Shown in pieces: positions 9,913-19,124 of a stretch of DNA of 64,000 bases. Below the pieces are notes generated by a model. It saw only the letters and a list, made by a program, of their open reading frames with translations. It was not told the origin of the DNA and did not search any database. The position numbers and the translations under genes are program-made. Source of the DNA: Terriglobia bacterium (GTDB lineage: Bacteria; Acidobacteriota; Terriglobia; Bryobacterales; Bryobacteraceae); contig JAIQFL010000002.1 in the NCBI GenBank assembly GCA_020073365.1, positions 1-64,000 of the forward strand, in the 5' to 3' direction. Numbering within the stretch: the stretch's first letter is position 1; every line of letters starts with the position of its first letter.

Positions 9913-9929
9913 GTATGTATACTTCATAC
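9913..9929. promoter_or_regulatory. Inverted repeat GTATG-N7-CATAC, putative GntR operator
   Basis: The sequence GTATGTATACTTCATAC has 5-bp perfect arms (GTATG/CATAC) around an AT-rich centre and lies 21 bp before the GntR start codon. YtrA-type regulators bind short inverted repeats overlapping their own promoter. The assignment rests on symmetry and position only. Confidence 0.5.
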
Positions 9930-10052
9930 TGTTGAGGGGTGTCAAGGATTATTTTCAGACCGTTAAAGCGGATTTACGTGAATTGGCCCACTCCCTTACG
10001 GTCGTGGCTCCGAATCGGAGCCGCGCGCGCCAGCAAGCGGTGGGCCCCGGGC

Positions 10053-11114
10053 CTACCTGGCGAATGTGATTCCCAGACCGGTGGTGTAGAGGAAGTCGTT
10101 GGTCTTGCGGCCTGGAGCGGGGTGGTTGAGATAACGGTCGCTCAGCGACACATTCCAGTTGAGCCACTTCGCCACCTTGGTGGAAGCGCCGATGTCGAAG
10201 TTCACACGGTACGAGCCCCTGTTAGTCAGGTCATCGAACATCCGAAAGCTTTGCACCAGTGAGGTGGCGCCGCTCACCTTGAGATTATATTCGTCGCCCC
10301 AATAGAATTCGGCCGACTTCTGCGTCAACGGAGTACTGAAACTCGAGCGGTTGAAATCGATGCCGCCGAGGAAGTCCAGGTGGCTGCGCTCAGTCTTGGT
10401 AGCGTGAAAGCCGAAACCTCCGCCGAGCACGAATCGCAGGTCGAGATTCTGAAACTTGTCATATTCGTAATCGTTGAAGACGTTCACAAATAGAGTCGGT
10501 TTCACATTGTGGTTGTAACCGATCCCTCCGCGCACCGCCTCCGCGGTTTCCGAGTTCTTGCCATTCACCAGGGCCGACGCCTTGATGGCGTTGAAGTAAA
10601 GAGAGGTTTTATCGGTATTCGTGACACGCGCGGCGTTGACGCCGGTGGAAAAGGTTAGAGTCCTGGCGTTGCCACTGGTGCCGGCAAAGCCAAGGCTGCC
10701 GGTGCCAGCCCAAAGTTGTCCCCAATTGGGCTTCAGCAATCGCTCATAGGCCTTCTGTTCGTCGTCATTGCGGATGACTCCCACGTCAGCGGGTGCCAGG
10801 CTGAGCTTGGTATCCTTGGTGGCCACCTCTATTTTCCCGTTCGCGGTGGCCAGCGTGCCCTGCACAGTTTTTCCATCTGCAAGGACTACGTTGACAGGCT
10901 TGTCGGCCCGCACCTGGTCCACTTGATCCCAGGCTATGGTGACGACGCCGAAGAGGTCGGCCTTGATGGTCAGGTTCTTCCCATCCTTCTTGATGATGCT
11001 GCCGGTGACCCGGTCGCCATTCTTCAGCACCACCTGGTCCGCCCACGCGGTACTCAGCGAAAAGCAAACGAGAGACGGCAAGAAGAGGAATCTACCACTT
11101 CTGATGGGTGACAT
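10053..11114 (-). CDS. DUF481 domain protein, exported beta-barrel (YdiY-like)
   Basis: This 353-residue protein has a signal peptide (about residues 1-25, ending near STAWADQ). Next come two short beta-rich repeats (DQVVLKNGDRVTGSI and VNVVLADGKTVQGTL), and then a DUF481 domain in the C-terminal two thirds whose alternating hydrophobic strands and terminal aromatic-rich end suggest an outer-membrane barrel. The ATG at 11114 is chosen over the one 11 codons upstream because a GAGGAG ribosome site precedes it by 7 nt. Members of this family are induced by salt in other bacteria, but the role here is not known. No partner gene is evident. Confidence 0.84.
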   Translation of the reverse strand: MSPIRSGRFLFLPSLVCFSLSTAWADQVVLKNGDRVTGSIIKKDGKNLTIKADLFGVVTIAWDQVDQVRADKPVNVVLADGKTVQGTLATANGKIEVATKDTKLSLAPADVGVIRNDDEQKAYERLLKPNWGQLWAGTGSLGFAGTSGNARTLTFSTGVNAARVTNTDKTSLYFNAIKASALVNGKNSETAEAVRGGIGYNHNVKPTLFVNVFNDYEYDKFQNLDLRFVLGGGFGFHATKTERSHLDFLGGIDFNRSSFSTPLTQKSAEFYWGDEYNLKVSGATSLVQSFRMFDDLTNRGSYRVNFDIGASTKVAKWLNWNVSLSDRYLNHPAPGRKTNDFLYTTGLGITFAR

Positions 11115-11189
11115 GGGTGTGCTCCTCGTTGATTTCGGTTCCCCCAAGCGGTGAGCCGCACATTTGCCGGCCGATTCTTGAACGCCAGG

Positions 11190-11516
11190 CTATTTCTGCT
11201 TGGCGATGATCAAGTCCTTGATCTTCGCGTAGGTCGCCGCCGGGATGATTTTCTTGTCGACCAGTTCATTCTTGGCCCTGTACGGGGCGTTCTTGACGAT
11301 TTTCGCGCTGTAGGCTTTACCAATGCCGGGTAGTGTTTCGAGTTGCTCGGCGGTGGCTGAGTTGATGTCGATCAAATCGGCTTTCGGGACCGCTTTCGGT
11401 GCGGCTTTCACGGCTGTTTTCGGGTCGGCCTTTGGTGCGGACTTGGTGGGCGTCTGCGGCGCTGCGACGAGCGAAATTGCAATCAGCAGTGCCGGAACCA
11501 GTTGCGTCAGTCTCAT
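11190..11516 (-). CDS. Exported helix-hairpin-helix protein (ComEA-like)
   Basis: This 108-residue protein has a signal peptide ([19 protein letters not shown]) and a Lys/Pro/Ala-rich linker (residues 25-45) with PK repeats. It ends with a helix-hairpin-helix domain ([20 protein letters not shown], then YSAKIV) as in the DNA receptor ComEA. A GGAGGA site precedes the ATG at 11516. It may bind DNA in the periplasm during natural uptake, but no other competence gene is nearby and such small HHH proteins are common in acidobacteria. The basic linker is long for the family. Confidence 0.85.
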   Translation of the reverse strand: MRLTQLVPALLIAISLVAAPQTPTKSAPKADPKTAVKAAPKAVPKADLIDINSATAEQLETLPGIGKAYSAKIVKNAPYRAKNELVDKKIIPAATYAKIKDLIIAKQK

Positions 11517-11683
11517 GCGAATCGTTCCTCCTTGGTTGGGCCAGTCCCGCGAGCGGCGCACCCGCCAGGAGTGCGATCCCGGGAAGGGGACGGGCCTCTA
11601 TGGAGTATAGCCCGAGAGAATCGGGGACATAAGGTGAACAGGTTCTCCCCCACCTGCCGACTGCCGAAACCTCCCCGGCCCGC

Positions 11684-13321
11684 CTACCCAACCAGTACGG
11701 GTTCGTCCACATCGCAGCCCTGCTTGGCCTGCACCCGCAGCCGCTGCAGTTCTGCCTGTTGTTCGAACGGTACCGAAAACTCCTTCTCGATCCGCTCGCG
11801 GTAGACCGGGCCGGAGTTGTAGGCGCAGAACGGATAAATCCGGCCGTTGGGCGCGGCGTAGTGGATCACGCAGCGCTTCACGCGTTCCAGGTCGTAGTTG
11901 TACGAATCCATGAAGTGCATGCCGGCCAGCATCAGGGTGCGATAGGTGAAGCCCTGCCGCTCGCTCTCGCCCCGGCCGAGACGCTTGTCGGTCATGCCCT
12001 GCAGTGTCTGCAGGAACTTGGAGAAGGTCAAGCCCTCGGGCGCCTTCTCCGCATGGAAGAACTTCCGCAGATTGTTCCAGGCCTCCAGTTTAGTGAAGAA
12101 CTGGAGCCGCCGCTTGCCGGCCTTGCGAGCCAGGGTATCCATCTCCCGCAGCATCGGGCCGACCTCCACGAACTGTGTCACTGGTACGGCACGCCGATTC
12201 TGGTCGACGAACAGGTAGGTTCCCAGCGAGCAATGCGGGTGGCAACTCAGCGTCGTGATCTCCTCGCCGCGGAGGGCGCCGATCAGCTTCGAGAACGGCG
12301 TCACGCAGGAGAGGGGGAACCAGTCCTGGTAGGGGTCGGCGATGCCGGTCTGCTGCTGTACCGCATGCGCGAAATCGGAGAGCGTGAAGCGCTTGGATTC
12401 CAGCTCGTGGCGCGCGATCCGGCCCGTAAAGGCCACCGGCTGAAAGCTGATGCCGCTGGTGCATTCGATGTATTCCAGCGCCAACCGGATGATGTCGCCG
12501 ATCTGATGGTCGTTCAGGCCCTTCACGATGGTGGGCACGAACACGATCTTCAAGCCTGCCTTTTTGACGTTTTCGATGCACTGGAGTTTCTTTTCCCACA
12601 GCGATTCGCCGCGCGTGCGGCGGTAGACGTCGTCGCACACGCCATCGAACTGAAGGTACAGGGTGTGCAGCCCAGCCTCTTTGCATTGCTGGGCGAACTC
12701 CAGGCTGGTGAACTTGATGCCGTTGGTGGCCACCTGCGTGTGGGAGAATCCCATCTCGCCGGCCATCCGCAGGACATCCAGGAACCGGGGGTAAATCGTC
12801 GGCTCCCCACCTGAAAACTGCACGATGCGGCCCGCCACCGGGCGTTGGTTGCGCAGGGCTTGCAGCATCTTGCGGACGGTTTCGAAGTCCGGTTCGTAGA
12901 GGTAGCCGGCGGCGTTGGCATTGGCGAAACAGACCGGGCAAGTCAAGTTGCAGCGGTTGGTCAGATCGACATTGGCAAGCCCGGTGTGGCTGGTATGCAG
13001 ATTGCAAAGGCCGCAATCGTCCGGGCAGCGGGTGGCGGTGGTGACCGCGGGGTTTTCCAGACCGCGGTTGTCACCGAAGGTCCACTCCTCCATCTTGAGA
13101 TAGAGTCTGGCGTCGGAATACACGATATCGCGGAATTCGCCATGCTCCGGGCAGCGCTTTTCCATCACCACCTTGCCGGCCTCTTCAAAGATCCTGGCGT
13201 CAATCAGTTGGGTGCATTCGGGGCACAGCGACTGGGTGGTTTTGGGGAGACCTTTCTGGAGGCCCCGAATGGGCGAGCCTTGATAGGTAGTTTCGGGTTG
13301 TATTACCTGAAATTGCGCCAT
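11684..13321 (-). CDS. Multi-cysteine radical SAM enzyme, Tes/Mss-like
   Basis: This 545-residue protein has the radical SAM cluster CX3CX2C at cysteines 124, 128 and 131 (NRCNLTCPVCFANANAAGY) and SGGEP at 170-174. Upstream sit CPEC (33-36), CPEHGE (57) and a second CX3CX2C (99, 103, 106). Downstream are further cysteines (339, 360, 364 and CVIHYAAPNGRIYPFC near the end) for auxiliary clusters. This layout matches methanogen tetraether synthase Tes (MJ0619) and its bacterial relatives that couple two lipid tails carbon-to-carbon, and acidobacteria are known to make such iso-diabolic lipids. The lipid role is inferred from motif layout. A -10 box TAAAAT lies 8 nt before the ATG, so the mRNA is probably leaderless. 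Apparently monocistronic. Confidence 0.82.
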   Translation of the reverse strand: MAQFQVIQPETTYQGSPIRGLQKGLPKTTQSLCPECTQLIDARIFEEAGKVVMEKRCPEHGEFRDIVYSDARLYLKMEEWTFGDNRGLENPAVTTATRCPDDCGLCNLHTSHTGLANVDLTNRCNLTCPVCFANANAAGYLYEPDFETVRKMLQALRNQRPVAGRIVQFSGGEPTIYPRFLDVLRMAGEMGFSHTQVATNGIKFTSLEFAQQCKEAGLHTLYLQFDGVCDDVYRRTRGESLWEKKLQCIENVKKAGLKIVFVPTIVKGLNDHQIGDIIRLALEYIECTSGISFQPVAFTGRIARHELESKRFTLSDFAHAVQQQTGIADPYQDWFPLSCVTPFSKLIGALRGEEITTLSCHPHCSLGTYLFVDQNRRAVPVTQFVEVGPMLREMDTLARKAGKRRLQFFTKLEAWNNLRKFFHAEKAPEGLTFSKFLQTLQGMTDKRLGRGESERQGFTYRTLMLAGMHFMDSYNYDLERVKRCVIHYAAPNGRIYPFCAYNSGPVYRERIEKEFSVPFEQQAELQRLRVQAKQGCDVDEPVLVG

Positions 13322-13443
13322 GATTTGTCATTTTAGAGGCTCCGTGCCACCAAGACCATAATTAGACCCTAAACTGGGAAATCGAGAGGTCGCACGGCGA
13401 CTTGGCGGGGGTGAATGGGGATTGGTGAGCGGTCCCGGTGGTG

Positions 13444-13465
13444 GGACAGGCGGTTCCGCCTGTCC
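13444..13465. repeat. REP-like palindrome GGACAGGCGG-TT-CCGCCTGTCC
   Basis: A perfect 10-bp stem with a 2-base loop, preceded by GTG, lies between the divergent Tes-like and LuxR genes. The same GCAGGCGG/CCGCCTGC core recurs at 34655-34701 and 55461-55537. With no T-run it is not a convincing terminator, and it fits a dispersed REP-type element. The rest of 13322-13613 shows only AT-rich stretches near 13545-13575. Confidence 0.6.
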
Positions 13466-13613
13466 GGTTAGATCCTACACACGTGAGGCTCTCCCTCAGA
13501 CCGGCCTAATTCTTGAGATCTATTCCCGCCGCCGATACTAAACTATTCAGACTACCCGGTCGATATATATATTTAAGGGCGCGTTGCCGAGCTCCCGAAG
13601 AACAGAGTCTGCC

Positions 13614-14258
13614 GTGAATACCGTTGCAGTGTGCGATACCGAACCGATTGCCATTGAAGGCCTTCGCGCCCTCTTGGAGTCGGCCGATGAGCTGCGCGTC
13701 GTCGCCGCCGAGAGTTCGCTCGTCGACGGCATGGATGCGGTGCGGACGTTGCAGCCGTCGCTGCTCATGCTGGACAAGGCCTTCGGCATTTATGCCGTGA
13801 TGGATATTCTCAAGGCGCTGCGGGAGGCCGGTAGCCGGATGGCGGTGATCGTCTGGAGCTTCTCGTTCTCGGAGGCCGAGGCGCTGCGGTTTCTCCAGGC
13901 CGGCGCCGCCGGCGTGGTCCGCAAGACCGCATCGTTGGACACCCTGATGAGCTGCATTCATTCGGTGATGGCGGGCCACACCTGGATGGAAAAGGAAATG
14001 GTGCATGAGACGGACCGTCCCGTCCGCTCCGGCCGTTCCCCCCTCACCGCGCGAGAGCTACAAGTGATGGAACTGGTCGAACGCGGGCTGAAGAATAAGG
14101 ACATTGGCGTCTCTCTGGGAATCCGTACTGGCACGGTCAAGATTCACTTGAAGCACATTTTTGAGAAGACCGGCATACGCGGCCGTTATGGGCTGGCGCT
14201 CTCGGGCCTCAAGGAGAAGGGGCTGTTGGCGATGACACCACTCGAGATTGCTTCGTAG
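13614..14258 (+). CDS. Response regulator, NarL/LuxR type
   Basis: This 214-residue protein has an N-terminal receiver with the acidic pair in AVCDTEP, a candidate phospho-acceptor Asp54 (LLMLDKAFG) and the conserved Lys in VVRKTAS, although the region around Asp54 diverges from the common LDLxMP. A C-terminal LuxR helix-turn-helix follows (LTARELQVMELVERGLKNKDIG, then VKIHLKHIFEKTGI). It probably activates transcription on phosphorylation. No sensor kinase is adjacent. The start is uncertain: the GTG at 13614 puts the first beta strand at the N-terminus, while a TTG at 13584 preceded by AAGGG would add 10 residues. Confidence 0.84.
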   Translation: MNTVAVCDTEPIAIEGLRALLESADELRVVAAESSLVDGMDAVRTLQPSLLMLDKAFGIYAVMDILKALREAGSRMAVIVWSFSFSEAEALRFLQAGAAGVVRKTASLDTLMSCIHSVMAGHTWMEKEMVHETDRPVRSGRSPLTARELQVMELVERGLKNKDIGVSLGIRTGTVKIHLKHIFEKTGIRGRYGLALSGLKEKGLLAMTPLEIAS

Positions 14259-14300
14259 TGGGCGGCCCCCTTTGGCTACTTCGTCGGCGCTGAAGATGTC

Positions 14301-15317
14301 TCAGCGCGTTGCCGGATCGCGCTCGAGCACCATCAATGCGAATGATCCGGGCAGCACCGGTCCCCTCTTGCCCCCTGCGGGTACCGGCCCGAATTTCGCG
14401 GAAACGATGAAGACGCGGTGATTGGTGGGGTCGAGCCCCATATTGCGCGCGCCCTGCGGGGTCTCCACGTTTTCGGCGACGTGATACTGGTCGGGACCGT
14501 CCTGGTGAATGACGGTGAGCGTTCCGTTGGCATTCGAGGCAAACGCGTTGGCTGAGGCCGCATCGTACCCGGCGCCGTCGACGCCGGTGCCGATTGGGGC
14601 CGTTGCGACCACCTTGCCGGCCTGATAGTCGGAGACCGCCATCACTCCGCTGCGGCATCCGCTGAACAGACGATGATGAGCCGTGTCGATGGCCATAGCG
14701 ACCGGCTGCTTGCACGTGCCGGTGGACCAGCGCCGCGTTACAGTCGCGGTCTTCGCGTCGATCTCCACCACCTCGCTCGTGTCGGTGAGATTCGCATATA
14801 CCTTGCCGTCGCCGGCGGATGCGCCGTATTCCGGTTTGCCGCCAAGTGGAATGTTCGTGATCAGCGTCCCCGCCCGCGGGTCGATCACCGTCGAGGAATG
14901 CGCGTCGCCATTCAATGTGAAGACGCGGTTCGACGCGCTGTCGTAGAGGATGGCGTCGGCATCTTCGGCGGCCGGGATCCGTCCGAGCACCTTGTAGGTC
15001 TTCAGATCGAACATGACCACGGACTGGTCATTACCCGAGGTGGCGAATCCATGCCCCGTGGTTTCCGCCAGTGCGGTTCCATGCGCGCCCTGGATGCCGG
15101 TGATTTCGCCGAGCAGCGTCCCGCTGTCTTCATCCACGACCATCACGCGATTCTGCCGGGCGATAAACAGGCGGTGATGGGGTGGATCGGGCACGATGTA
15201 GTCCCAACTCCCGTCCCCACCCAGCGTGTAGGTGTGGGTCACGCGATAAGACGAGGATGACTGCGCGAGTAGCGGCGTGATGGTAGCCAGTGTGAGGACG
15301 AGCGCGGCGTGGCGCAT
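14301..15317 (-). CDS. Exported YncE-like beta-propeller protein
   Basis: This 338-residue protein has a signal peptide (MRHAALVLTLATITPLLAQ) and repeated blades with the pattern HHRLFIA, NRVMVVDEDSG, YKVLGRIPAAEDADAIL, NRVFTLNGDAHSSTVIDPRAG and HHRLFSGCRSG. These are the YVTN/YncE seven-bladed propeller type found on cell surfaces of many bacteria. The ATG at 15317 has an AAGGAG site 6 nt upstream. It probably binds a ligand or partner protein; no catalytic motif is visible. The downstream neighbour is convergent, so it is likely transcribed alone. Confidence 0.78.
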   Translation of the reverse strand: MRHAALVLTLATITPLLAQSSSSYRVTHTYTLGGDGSWDYIVPDPPHHRLFIARQNRVMVVDEDSGTLLGEITGIQGAHGTALAETTGHGFATSGNDQSVVMFDLKTYKVLGRIPAAEDADAILYDSASNRVFTLNGDAHSSTVIDPRAGTLITNIPLGGKPEYGASAGDGKVYANLTDTSEVVEIDAKTATVTRRWSTGTCKQPVAMAIDTAHHRLFSGCRSGVMAVSDYQAGKVVATAPIGTGVDGAGYDAASANAFASNANGTLTVIHQDGPDQYHVAENVETPQGARNMGLDPTNHRVFIVSAKFGPVPAGGKRGPVLPGSFALMVLERDPATR

Positions 15318-15415
15318 AGTGGCTCCTTTCTGTCTCAAGTATATCGGAGCGGGCGAGGGTTCGAGCCCAGGCGCCAGGTGGTTCGCCGGGACCAGCACCA
15401 TCATTCAAGCATGCC

Positions 15416-17176
15416 CTACCCGCGGAAGCGCTCGGTGCGGATCACCCCGGAACCTTCGCGAATCACTACCAGTCGATCGGCGGACACATCGGCCACTTTC
15501 TCCAGCGCTCCGTTGGGCCAGCGAATCTCCAGGTTCGCGCTGGTGGCTGCCCCCAGACCGAAATGCAGCCTGCGATCGTTCACCGAGAGGTAGGAGGACT
15601 GTGCCAACACAGCCTGGGCCTGCCTGCGATCGCCGTATGCGGCAACCACCTGGGCGCCGATGGCGGAACGGTTCGACCGGGCGCCGATCAACAGCACCTT
15701 GAGCCAGTGATTGGCACCGCTCATGTCGTTGCGCAGCAGCGATGGCGGCTCGTTCATGTTCATGATGAGGATGTCGATGTCGCCGTCGTTATCGAAATCG
15801 CCGAAAGCCACACCGCGGCTGGAATGCGCCTCGTTGACGCCCGGACCGGCCTCCTCCAGCAGTTCCTCGAACTTGCCTCCGCCCAGGTTGCGATACACCA
15901 CCGAAGGCGTTTTGTACGGACACTCGGACAGCTTCTGTTCCACCTCGGGATAGACCATGCCGGTAGCGAAAAAAAGGTCGGGAAGGCCGTCGTTATCCAG
16001 GTCCACCACGCCCGCGCCCCAACCCACGAAGCGCGTTTCCACGCCGAGGCCGGCGCGGAAGGTCACATCGCGGAAACTGCCCTTGCCGGTGCCACGGTAG
16101 AGCACTGGAGTGTCGGCGCGAAAATGCGTTTTGAAGATATCGAGGGTTCCGTCCGTATCGAAATCCCCGATACCCAGCCCCATCCCGGCTTGCGCCTGCC
16201 CGTCCTCGCTCAACGAAATCCCGCTCTCCAGGCCCTGCTCGGTGAATGTGCCATCGTGGTTGTTGCGGAAGAGCAGGCTGGGCGAAGTGTCGCACGCCAC
16301 GTAGATATCCTGCCAGCCGTCGCCATCGAAATCAGCCGCGGCGGCCGTCAGCGGATAGCCCGGAGCTACCGCCAGGATGCCGGACTTCTCGCTCACGTCG
16401 GTGAACGTGCCGTTTCCGTTGTTGTGGTACAGCCGGCAAGGCTCCTGAGGGATGCCATCCGGCCGGCAATAGACCGGAACGCCCAGGTAGGTGCAGGTGG
16501 GATCCTTTCCGCGCGGCGGCATGGTGTCCCGGTCGAAGACCATGTAGTGCGCCACGAAAAGATCCAGCTTGCCGTCGCGATCGTAGTCGATCCACGTGCA
16601 CCCCGAGCCGAATCGCGTTCCGGGATGGAGCAGCCCGGCCTTCTCCGTCACGTCCGCAAATGTGCCGTCGCCGTTGTTGTGAAACAGAATGTTCTGTCCC
16701 CAACAGGTGATGAAGAGGTCGTCGAAGCCGTCGTTGTCGTAGTCTGCCACCGTGATGCCGCTGGCCCACACGCTGCGGCCCAACCCGGCTTTCGCCGTGA
16801 CGTCGGAAAACGTGCCGTCGCGGTTATTGTGGTAGAGCCGGATGATTGCCTCTCGCGGGGTGGACTGCCAGCGGCGGCCGGTGAGCACCAGCATATCCTG
16901 CCAGCCATCGTTGTCGTAGTCGAGGAATGCCACGCCGCATCCCATGGAGTCGAGGATGTAGTCGTTATACGCCACGTCTCCGTAGATCACGGGCGCCCGC
17001 AGGCCGGCGGCGTGGGCTACGTTGACGAAATGCGCGTGGAAGGGCAGCCCGGAGGGTTTGCCGCGGAGCGTGGGCTGGACGCCTCGGGAGGCCATGCCGC
17101 GGTTCTGCGCGCGAAGTGCGGGACCTTTCGAGGCGAGCGCCGCCAGGGGAAGCGCTAACGCCTGTCTGCGCGTCAT
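15416..17176 (-). CDS. CRTAC1/ASPIC-UnbV family exported repeat protein
   Basis: This 586-residue protein starts with a Tat-like signal (MTRRQALALPLAALASKG). It has many VCBS/FG-GAP repeats with calcium-binding DxDxDGxxD loops (LDYDNDGWQDMLV, ADYDNDGFDDLFI, IDYDRDGKLDLFV, ADFDGDGWQDIYV, VDLDNDGLPDLFF, GDFDNDGDIDILI). The C-terminus is an ASPIC/UnbV domain (SNRSAIGAQVVAAYGDRRQ, then LHFGLGAAT and IRWPNG). Such proteins are expanded in acidobacteria and related phyla and fold as calcium-bound propellers, but their ligand is unknown. The ATG at 17176 gives the signal sequence; the frame continues upstream without similarity. Confidence 0.9.
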   Translation of the reverse strand: MTRRQALALPLAALASKGPALRAQNRGMASRGVQPTLRGKPSGLPFHAHFVNVAHAAGLRAPVIYGDVAYNDYILDSMGCGVAFLDYDNDGWQDMLVLTGRRWQSTPREAIIRLYHNNRDGTFSDVTAKAGLGRSVWASGITVADYDNDGFDDLFITCWGQNILFHNNGDGTFADVTEKAGLLHPGTRFGSGCTWIDYDRDGKLDLFVAHYMVFDRDTMPPRGKDPTCTYLGVPVYCRPDGIPQEPCRLYHNNGNGTFTDVSEKSGILAVAPGYPLTAAAADFDGDGWQDIYVACDTSPSLLFRNNHDGTFTEQGLESGISLSEDGQAQAGMGLGIGDFDTDGTLDIFKTHFRADTPVLYRGTGKGSFRDVTFRAGLGVETRFVGWGAGVVDLDNDGLPDLFFATGMVYPEVEQKLSECPYKTPSVVYRNLGGGKFEELLEEAGPGVNEAHSSRGVAFGDFDNDGDIDILIMNMNEPPSLLRNDMSGANHWLKVLLIGARSNRSAIGAQVVAAYGDRRQAQAVLAQSSYLSVNDRRLHFGLGAATSANLEIRWPNGALEKVADVSADRLVVIREGSGVIRTERFRG

Positions 17177-17294
17177 GAACTTCAGGATAGCGGAAAAATG
17201 GGGCAGCCCTGGTCGAGTACTGTCGGACCACCTCTGTCGAACCACCTCCTCCCCAGCCGGCTTCTTGTGATACGCTGTTCCAACTGAGAGCAGC

Positions 17295-17945
17295 ATGAAC
17301 CCGGTAGTCATCGGCGCTCGAGTACACTCCGGGTGGGCGGCGGTTCTGGCCGTCTCTGGAGATCCGGAGGAGGATCCCTGCGGCGTCGAGGTACTCGATC
17401 GCCGGCGCATGGCGATTGTCGATTCGGCTGTGGTGGGCGCGAACCAGCCCTATCACTTTGCGGAAAACCTGGAGCTTCCGGACGCGGAGAAGTATCTCGC
17501 CAACTGCGCCGCGGTTTCGGAGCGCCTGGCCTCCGCGGCCATCCGGGAGATGGCCCAGGAACTTCAGATTCGCGACTATCAGGTTGCCGGTTCCGCCATC
17601 GTGCTCGCGGCTGGCCGTCCCCTCCCAGGGCTGGCGGATATCCTGGCTTCGCACGCGCTGATTCACACCGCCGAGGGCGAGTTCTTTCGCACCGCTCTCC
17701 GCCAGGCGTGCGAAGGGCAGGGAATCCCGGTCACCGGCATTCGCCAACACGACCTCGAGGCGCGCGCCAAAGGGCTGTTCGGCAGTGCCGCAAACCGCCT
17801 CGAAAAATGCATCGCCGGTCTGGGACGGTCTCTGGGCCCGCCCTGGACCGAGGATCAGAAAACCGCGGCGCTGGCGGCGTGGATTGTTCTGGCGGACCTT
17901 TGTGGGCATACGTACAGCCAACGCCCTTCAGCTTCGGTAGACTGA
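17295..17945 (+). CDS. Hypothetical protein at head of ergothioneine operon
   Basis: This 216-residue protein is not one I recognise. It begins MNPVVIGARVHSGWAAVLAV, a strand-turn-strand start reminiscent of RNase H or actin-like folds. It is predicted to be soluble with alternating strands and helices and has no signal peptide or membrane segment. It ends 12 nt before egtB and has the same orientation, so it is probably co-transcribed with egtB and egtD. A link to ergothioneine synthesis or to nucleic acid metabolism would be speculation. Codon use looks like that of its neighbours. Confidence 0.62.
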   Translation: MNPVVIGARVHSGWAAVLAVSGDPEEDPCGVEVLDRRRMAIVDSAVVGANQPYHFAENLELPDAEKYLANCAAVSERLASAAIREMAQELQIRDYQVAGSAIVLAAGRPLPGLADILASHALIHTAEGEFFRTALRQACEGQGIPVTGIRQHDLEARAKGLFGSAANRLEKCIAGLGRSLGPPWTEDQKTAALAAWIVLADLCGHTYSQRPSASVD

Positions 17946-17957
17946 TAAGACGTTTTT

Positions 17958-19124
17958 ATGCGGACGCAAACCGACCTGGCCTGCGCGCTCATGGAGGCGC
18001 GCGAGCGGACGGACGAGTTGTTCCGGCTCATCCGTCCCACATCTCTTTACGAGCGCCCCATTCCGGAACGGCATCGCATCGTCTTCTACCTGGGCCATCT
18101 CGAAGCCTTCGATTGGAACCTGATCGGCCGTTACGCGCTCGATATCCGCTCCTTCCAGCCCGAATTCGACCGGCTATTCGCCTTCGGCATCGATCCGCCG
18201 CCGGGCCAACTGCCCGCGGACCAACCATCCGACTGGCCCTCCCTCGCCGAGGTGGAGCGTTACAACCTGCGAACGCGGGATGAAATCGACGACCTGCTGG
18301 AGAAGGTGCCCGAGCAGTTGTGCCACGTGGCCATCGAACACCGCCTCATGCATGCGGAGACCCTCGCCTACATCCTGCACCATCTGCCCTACGATCGGAA
18401 GATGGGGCAGCCTTCTGCCCTGCACGCCGTACCAAACGGACGGCCCGTCCCGGGGATGATCGATATCCCCGCAGGCACGGCCAGGCTGGGCCGCGATCCC
18501 CAGGAAGGCTTCGGATGGGACAACGAGTTTCGCGCCCATACGGTCGAGGTTCCGGCTTTCTCGATCTCCCGGTACAAAGTGACCAACGGCGATTATCTGG
18601 AGTTTGTTCGTGCGGGCGCCGGCGCGCCATTCTTCTGGGTGGAGAGGGACGGCCGCTGGTTCTGTCGAGGAATGTTTTCCGAAACTCCCCTGCCGGTGGA
18701 TTGCCCGGTTTACGTCACCCAGCGGGAGGCGGAGTCCTATGCCCAATGGCGCGGCATGAAGCTTCCGACGGAGCCACAGTTCCATCGCGCGGCGGGCGAC
18801 CGGCCGGCCTCGGGGAATTTCGACTTTCGCTGCTGGGATCCGATTCCCGTGAACGCAATGGACCGGGAAGGCCCGGAAAGCGGCCCGCAACAGATGTTCG
18901 GCAACGGCTGGGAGTGGACCTCCACCGTCTTCGCCCCGTTCCCCGGCTTCGAGCCGTTCCCCTTCTACACCAACTACTCGGCGCCGTTCTTCGACGGCGA
19001 TCACTACGTCTTGAAAGGCGCTTCACCGCGCACCGCAGCCTGTTTCCTGCGGCCCTCTTTCCGAAACTGGTTCCGTCCAGCGTATCCCTACGTATACGCC
19101 ACCTTCCGCCTGGTTGAATCCTAA
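17958..19124 (+). CDS. egtB: Ergothioneine sulfoxide synthase EgtB-like
   Basis: EgtB is a non-heme iron enzyme that joins hercynine to cysteine or gamma-glutamylcysteine with oxygen, giving the sulfoxide precursor of ergothioneine. This 388-residue protein has an N-terminal DinB-like helical domain with His47 and the HX3HXE triad at His128, His132 and Glu134 (HRLMHAE). A C-terminal FGE-sulfatase domain follows (IPAGTARLGRD, WRGMKLPTEPQFHRAAG, NGWEWTSTVFAPFPGF, LKGASPRTA). It is slightly shorter than mycobacterial EgtB. Its stop codon overlaps the egtD start. With no egtA nearby it may use cysteine directly. Confidence 0.88.
   Translation: MRTQTDLACALMEARERTDELFRLIRPTSLYERPIPERHRIVFYLGHLEAFDWNLIGRYALDIRSFQPEFDRLFAFGIDPPPGQLPADQPSDWPSLAEVERYNLRTRDEIDDLLEKVPEQLCHVAIEHRLMHAETLAYILHHLPYDRKMGQPSALHAVPNGRPVPGMIDIPAGTARLGRDPQEGFGWDNEFRAHTVEVPAFSISRYKVTNGDYLEFVRAGAGAPFFWVERDGRWFCRGMFSETPLPVDCPVYVTQREAESYAQWRGMKLPTEPQFHRAAGDRPASGNFDFRCWDPIPVNAMDREGPESGPQQMFGNGWEWTSTVFAPFPGFEPFPFYTNYSAPFFDGDHYVLKGASPRTAACFLRPSFRNWFRPAYPYVYATFRLVES

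Noticed and set aside
13506-14006. 166-residue ORF antisense to the LuxR regulator
   Set aside because: Its frame is the complement of a gene with clear receiver and HTH motifs; no family signal or ribosome site.
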